A stretch of DNA of 64,000 bases from contig NZ_AXZL01000043.1 in NCBI RefSeq assembly GCF_000485795.1, positions 1 to 64,000 on the forward strand, given 5' to 3'. A program made the position numbers and the translations under genes. Source of the stretch: Shewanella decolorationis S12 (GTDB taxonomy: Bacteria; Pseudomonadota; Gammaproteobacteria; Enterobacterales; Shewanellaceae). Shown here in pieces: positions 62,004 to 64,000 of this stretch (positions are counted from its first letter, which is position 1; every line of letters begins with the position of its first letter). The notes under the pieces are model-generated. The model made no database searches. It was not told the origin of the DNA and worked only from the letters and a program-made list of their open reading frames with translations.

Positions 62004-62182
62004 TTATGGGCGCAGGATGATGTGATTAAAGAGTATTAAGCAGATGCGCTTAGTGCTCTTGTTTGCCGCGTTAGCCTCCCTCGTTTGTGACTGACTCCTC
62101 ACCAAATATCTGGGCCATGGGCCGTGTTTTCGCTTCAAGTTGCCTTATTTTTCGCCATTTGATCTGTGATTTTATCTCCCCC

Positions 62183-62210
62183 CTTGAAAAGTGGATTTAC
62201 AGCCCCATTT
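62183..62210 (+). promoter_or_regulatory. Sigma-32 heat-shock promoter of htpG
   Basis: CTTGAAA (62183-62189), a 13-base spacer and CCCCATTT (62203-62210) match the RpoH consensus CTTGAAA-N13-14-CCCCATNT. It lies 57 bases before the htpG start. Confidence 0.92.
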
Positions 62211-62266
62211 TATTAATCACTAAGCGTTTGCTTTAACCAAATTGCGTAACAAATAAGGAAAATTTC

Positions 62267-64000
62267 ATGTCACAACAAGAAACTCATGGTTTTCAAACTG
62301 AAGTCAAACAGCTGTTGCATTTGATGATCCATTCTTTGTACTCCAACAAAGAAATTTTCTTGCGTGAACTGGTCTCCAACGCTGCGGATGCGGCCGATAA
62401 GCTGCGTTACCTTGCGTTGACCAACGACGCGCTATACGAAGGTGACGGTGAGCTACGTGTGCGTATCAGCGCAGACAAAGAAAAAGGCACTGTGACCATC
62501 GAAGACAATGGCGTGGGTATGACCCGTGATGGCGTGATTGAGCATTTAGGCACGATCGCCAAATCGGGCACCGCTGAATTCTTTAAAAATCTCTCTGGCG
62601 AAGCCTCAAAGGATTCGCAATTAATCGGTCAGTTCGGTGTGGGCTTCTATTCAGCCTTTATCGTGGCGAAAAAAGTGACAGTACGCACCCGTGCTGCCGG
62701 TCATAAGGCCGATGAAGCTGTATTGTGGGAATCAGAAGGTGAGGGCAGCTTCACCGTTGAAACGATCACCAAGGCCAGCCGTGGTACTGAAATCACCCTG
62801 CACCTACGTGATGACGAAAAAGAATTTGCTGACGATTGGCGCCTGCGCTCCATCATCACTAAATACTCAGACCATATTTCAATCCCAGTAGAAATGTGGC
62901 AGGAAGGCACCCCTGAGCGCGATGGCCCAGACGGTGAAAAAATCCCTGCAACCGAGGGTTACTGGAAGGTCATGAACAAGGCGACAGCGCTGTGGATGCG
63001 CAACAAGTCTGAGATCACTGACGAAGAATACCAAGAATTTTATAAGCATATTTCCCACGACTACACAGACGCACTGCTGTGGAGCCATAACCGCGTTGAA
63101 GGTAAACAGGAATACACTAACCTGTTGTATATCCCTTCAAAAGCGCCATGGGATCTGTGGAACCGCGACCGTAAGCATGGCCTGAAACTCTTTGTTCAGC
63201 GCGTGTTTATCATGGATGACGCCGAGCAGTTTATGCCATCTTACCTGCGCTTTGTGCAGGGTTTGATTGATTCAAACGATCTGCCGCTGAACGTGTCCCG
63301 CGAGATTTTACAGGACAACCACATCACCAAAGCAATGCGCACCGGTATCACTAAGCGTGTGCTGGGTATGTTGGAAAAACTGGCAAAAGACGATGCGGAA
63401 AAATACCAAAAATTCTGGGCCGAATTTGGTCAAGTGTTGAAGGAAGGTCCAGCGGAAGACTTTGCAAACCGTGAGCGTATTGCTGGCTTACTGCGTTTTG
63501 CGTCTACCCATACGGGCAGCGCGGCACCGACTGTGTCACTCGATGATTACATTAGCCGCATGAAGGAAGGCCAAACCAAGATTTACTATATCGTTGCCGA
63601 CAGCCACGAAGCGGCCGCCAACAGCCCACACTTAGAACTGCTGCGTAAGAAAGGCATCGAAGTGTTGCTGATGTCAGAACGTATCGATGAGTGGTTAATC
63701 AACCACTTAACTGAGTACAAAGAAAAACAATTGCACTCAGTCACCCGTGGCGAGCTGGAATTAGGTGAGCTGGAAGATGCGGCTGAGAAGGAAGCGCAGG
63801 AGAAACTCGCCGAAGAGTCTGCACCACTGATTGAGCGCATCAAAGCGGCATTAGGTGCAAGCGTGGCCGATGTTAAAGTCACCTCGCGCTTAACCGATAC
63901 CCCAGCCTGTGTGGTGACGGGTGAAGGTGAAATGTCAACGCAAATGATCAAACTGATGCAGGCTGCTGGTCAGCCAGTGCCAGAGGTCAAGCCGACGTTT
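62267..64000 (+). CDS. htpG: Chaperone HtpG (Hsp90), 3' end outside the window
   Basis: The bacterial Hsp90 chaperone. An ATG after AAGGA opens a frame with no stop to the window end, 578 codons of an expected 630-640. The N-terminal GHKL ATPase shows [21 protein letters not shown] (first part) with the catalytic Glu, [14 protein letters not shown] and [11 protein letters not shown]. The middle domain has [11 protein letters not shown] and [11 protein letters not shown] with the catalytic-loop Arg. Only about 60 C-terminal residues of the dimerisation domain are missing. A perfect heat-shock promoter precedes it. Confidence 0.97.
   Translation, partial: MSQQETHGFQTEVKQLLHLMIHSLYSNKEIFLRELVSNAADAADKLRYLALTNDALYEGDGELRVRISADKEKGTVTIEDNGVGMTRDGVIEHLGTIAKSGTAEFFKNLSGEASKDSQLIGQFGVGFYSAFIVAKKVTVRTRAAGHKADEAVLWESEGEGSFTVETITKASRGTEITLHLRDDEKEFADDWRLRSIITKYSDHISIPVEMWQEGTPERDGPDGEKIPATEGYWKVMNKATALWMRNKSEITDEEYQEFYKHISHDYTDALLWSHNRVEGKQEYTNLLYIPSKAPWDLWNRDRKHGLKLFVQRVFIMDDAEQFMPSYLRFVQGLIDSNDLPLNVSREILQDNHITKAMRTGITKRVLGMLEKLAKDDAEKYQKFWAEFGQVLKEGPAEDFANRERIAGLLRFASTHTGSAAPTVSLDDYISRMKEGQTKIYYIVADSHEAAANSPHLELLRKKGIEVLLMSERIDEWLINHLTEYKEKQLHSVTRGELELGELEDAAEKEAQEKLAEESAPLIERIKAALGASVADVKVTSRLTDTPACVVTGEGEMSTQMIKLMQAAGQPVPEVKPTF

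Overview
The window comes from a gammaproteobacterium, almost certainly a Shewanella close to the S. oneidensis / MR-4 / ANA-3 group. The clues are the ybaN-apt-dnaX-ybaB-recR-htpG block, the nrtR-prs-nadV NAD-salvage operon with its NrtR operators, the hmgA-hppD tyrosine-catabolism pair, an ECF sigma/ChrR pair, CheV, several large TonB-dependent receptors, and many Shewanella-type small conserved proteins. It reads as ordinary chromosome with small accessory islands. No rRNA, tRNA, CRISPR array, prophage or intact insertion sequence was seen. Only the 3' end of a frameshifted transposase lies at the left edge.

Layout. 1-7.4 kb: transposase remnant, Fur-type boxes and a siderophore receptor, periplasmic gamma-glutamyltranspeptidase, a COG3146 acyltransferase-like protein and a LysE exporter. 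8.1-11.9 kb: a compact five-gene operon (secreted PEBP/YbhB, secreted Yellow/MRJP-like protein, VOC protein, orphan glycine-betaine-type binding protein, RidA). 12-14.2 kb: a sugar acetyltransferase and a MASE1-GGDEF cyclase. 14.3-18.7 kb: hppD, hmgA, a divergent LysR regulator and an AIM24 protein. 18.8-30 kb: a 945-residue TonB receptor, small conserved genes, an acyl-CoA synthetase preceded by a striking inverted repeat, a solute-binding protein, an M14/hydrolase pair and YccF. 30-34.5 kb: PLP enzyme, then nrtR and prs-nadV. 34.6-41 kb: small hypotheticals, ECF sigma/ChrR, methyltransferase, CheV, DUF2750. 41.4-49.1 kb: MltB-type transglycosylase, SlyD-like isomerase, M1 aminopeptidase, carboxylesterase and a 5'-nucleotidase lipoprotein. 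49.5-52.2 kb: a TonB receptor broken by one in-frame TGA. 53.9-56.1 kb: a RiPP-type metallophore cluster. 56.3 kb to the end: a small membrane protein, then ybaN, apt, dnaX, ybaB, recR and htpG, the last cut by the window edge.

Most notable system. At 53983-56137 a secreted 143-residue precursor carries four exact 22-residue-spaced EGKCGEAKCG motifs. It is followed by a DUF692/MNIO enzyme and a DUF2063 partner. This is the HvfA-HvfB-HvfC architecture known from Haemophilus influenzae, in which an iron enzyme converts EGKCG cysteines to copper-binding oxazolone/thioamide groups. A leaky terminator-like hairpin separates the precursor from the enzymes. No DoxX gene (hvfD) follows. Instead there is a previously easily missed 40-residue membrane protein.

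Other signals include an A9 slippery run in dnaX with stops waiting in both alternative frames (a gamma-subunit device), paired NrtR operators, a sigma-32 promoter at htpG, an ECF11-like promoter in front of the sigma/anti-sigma pair, and possible RNA structures over two translation starts.
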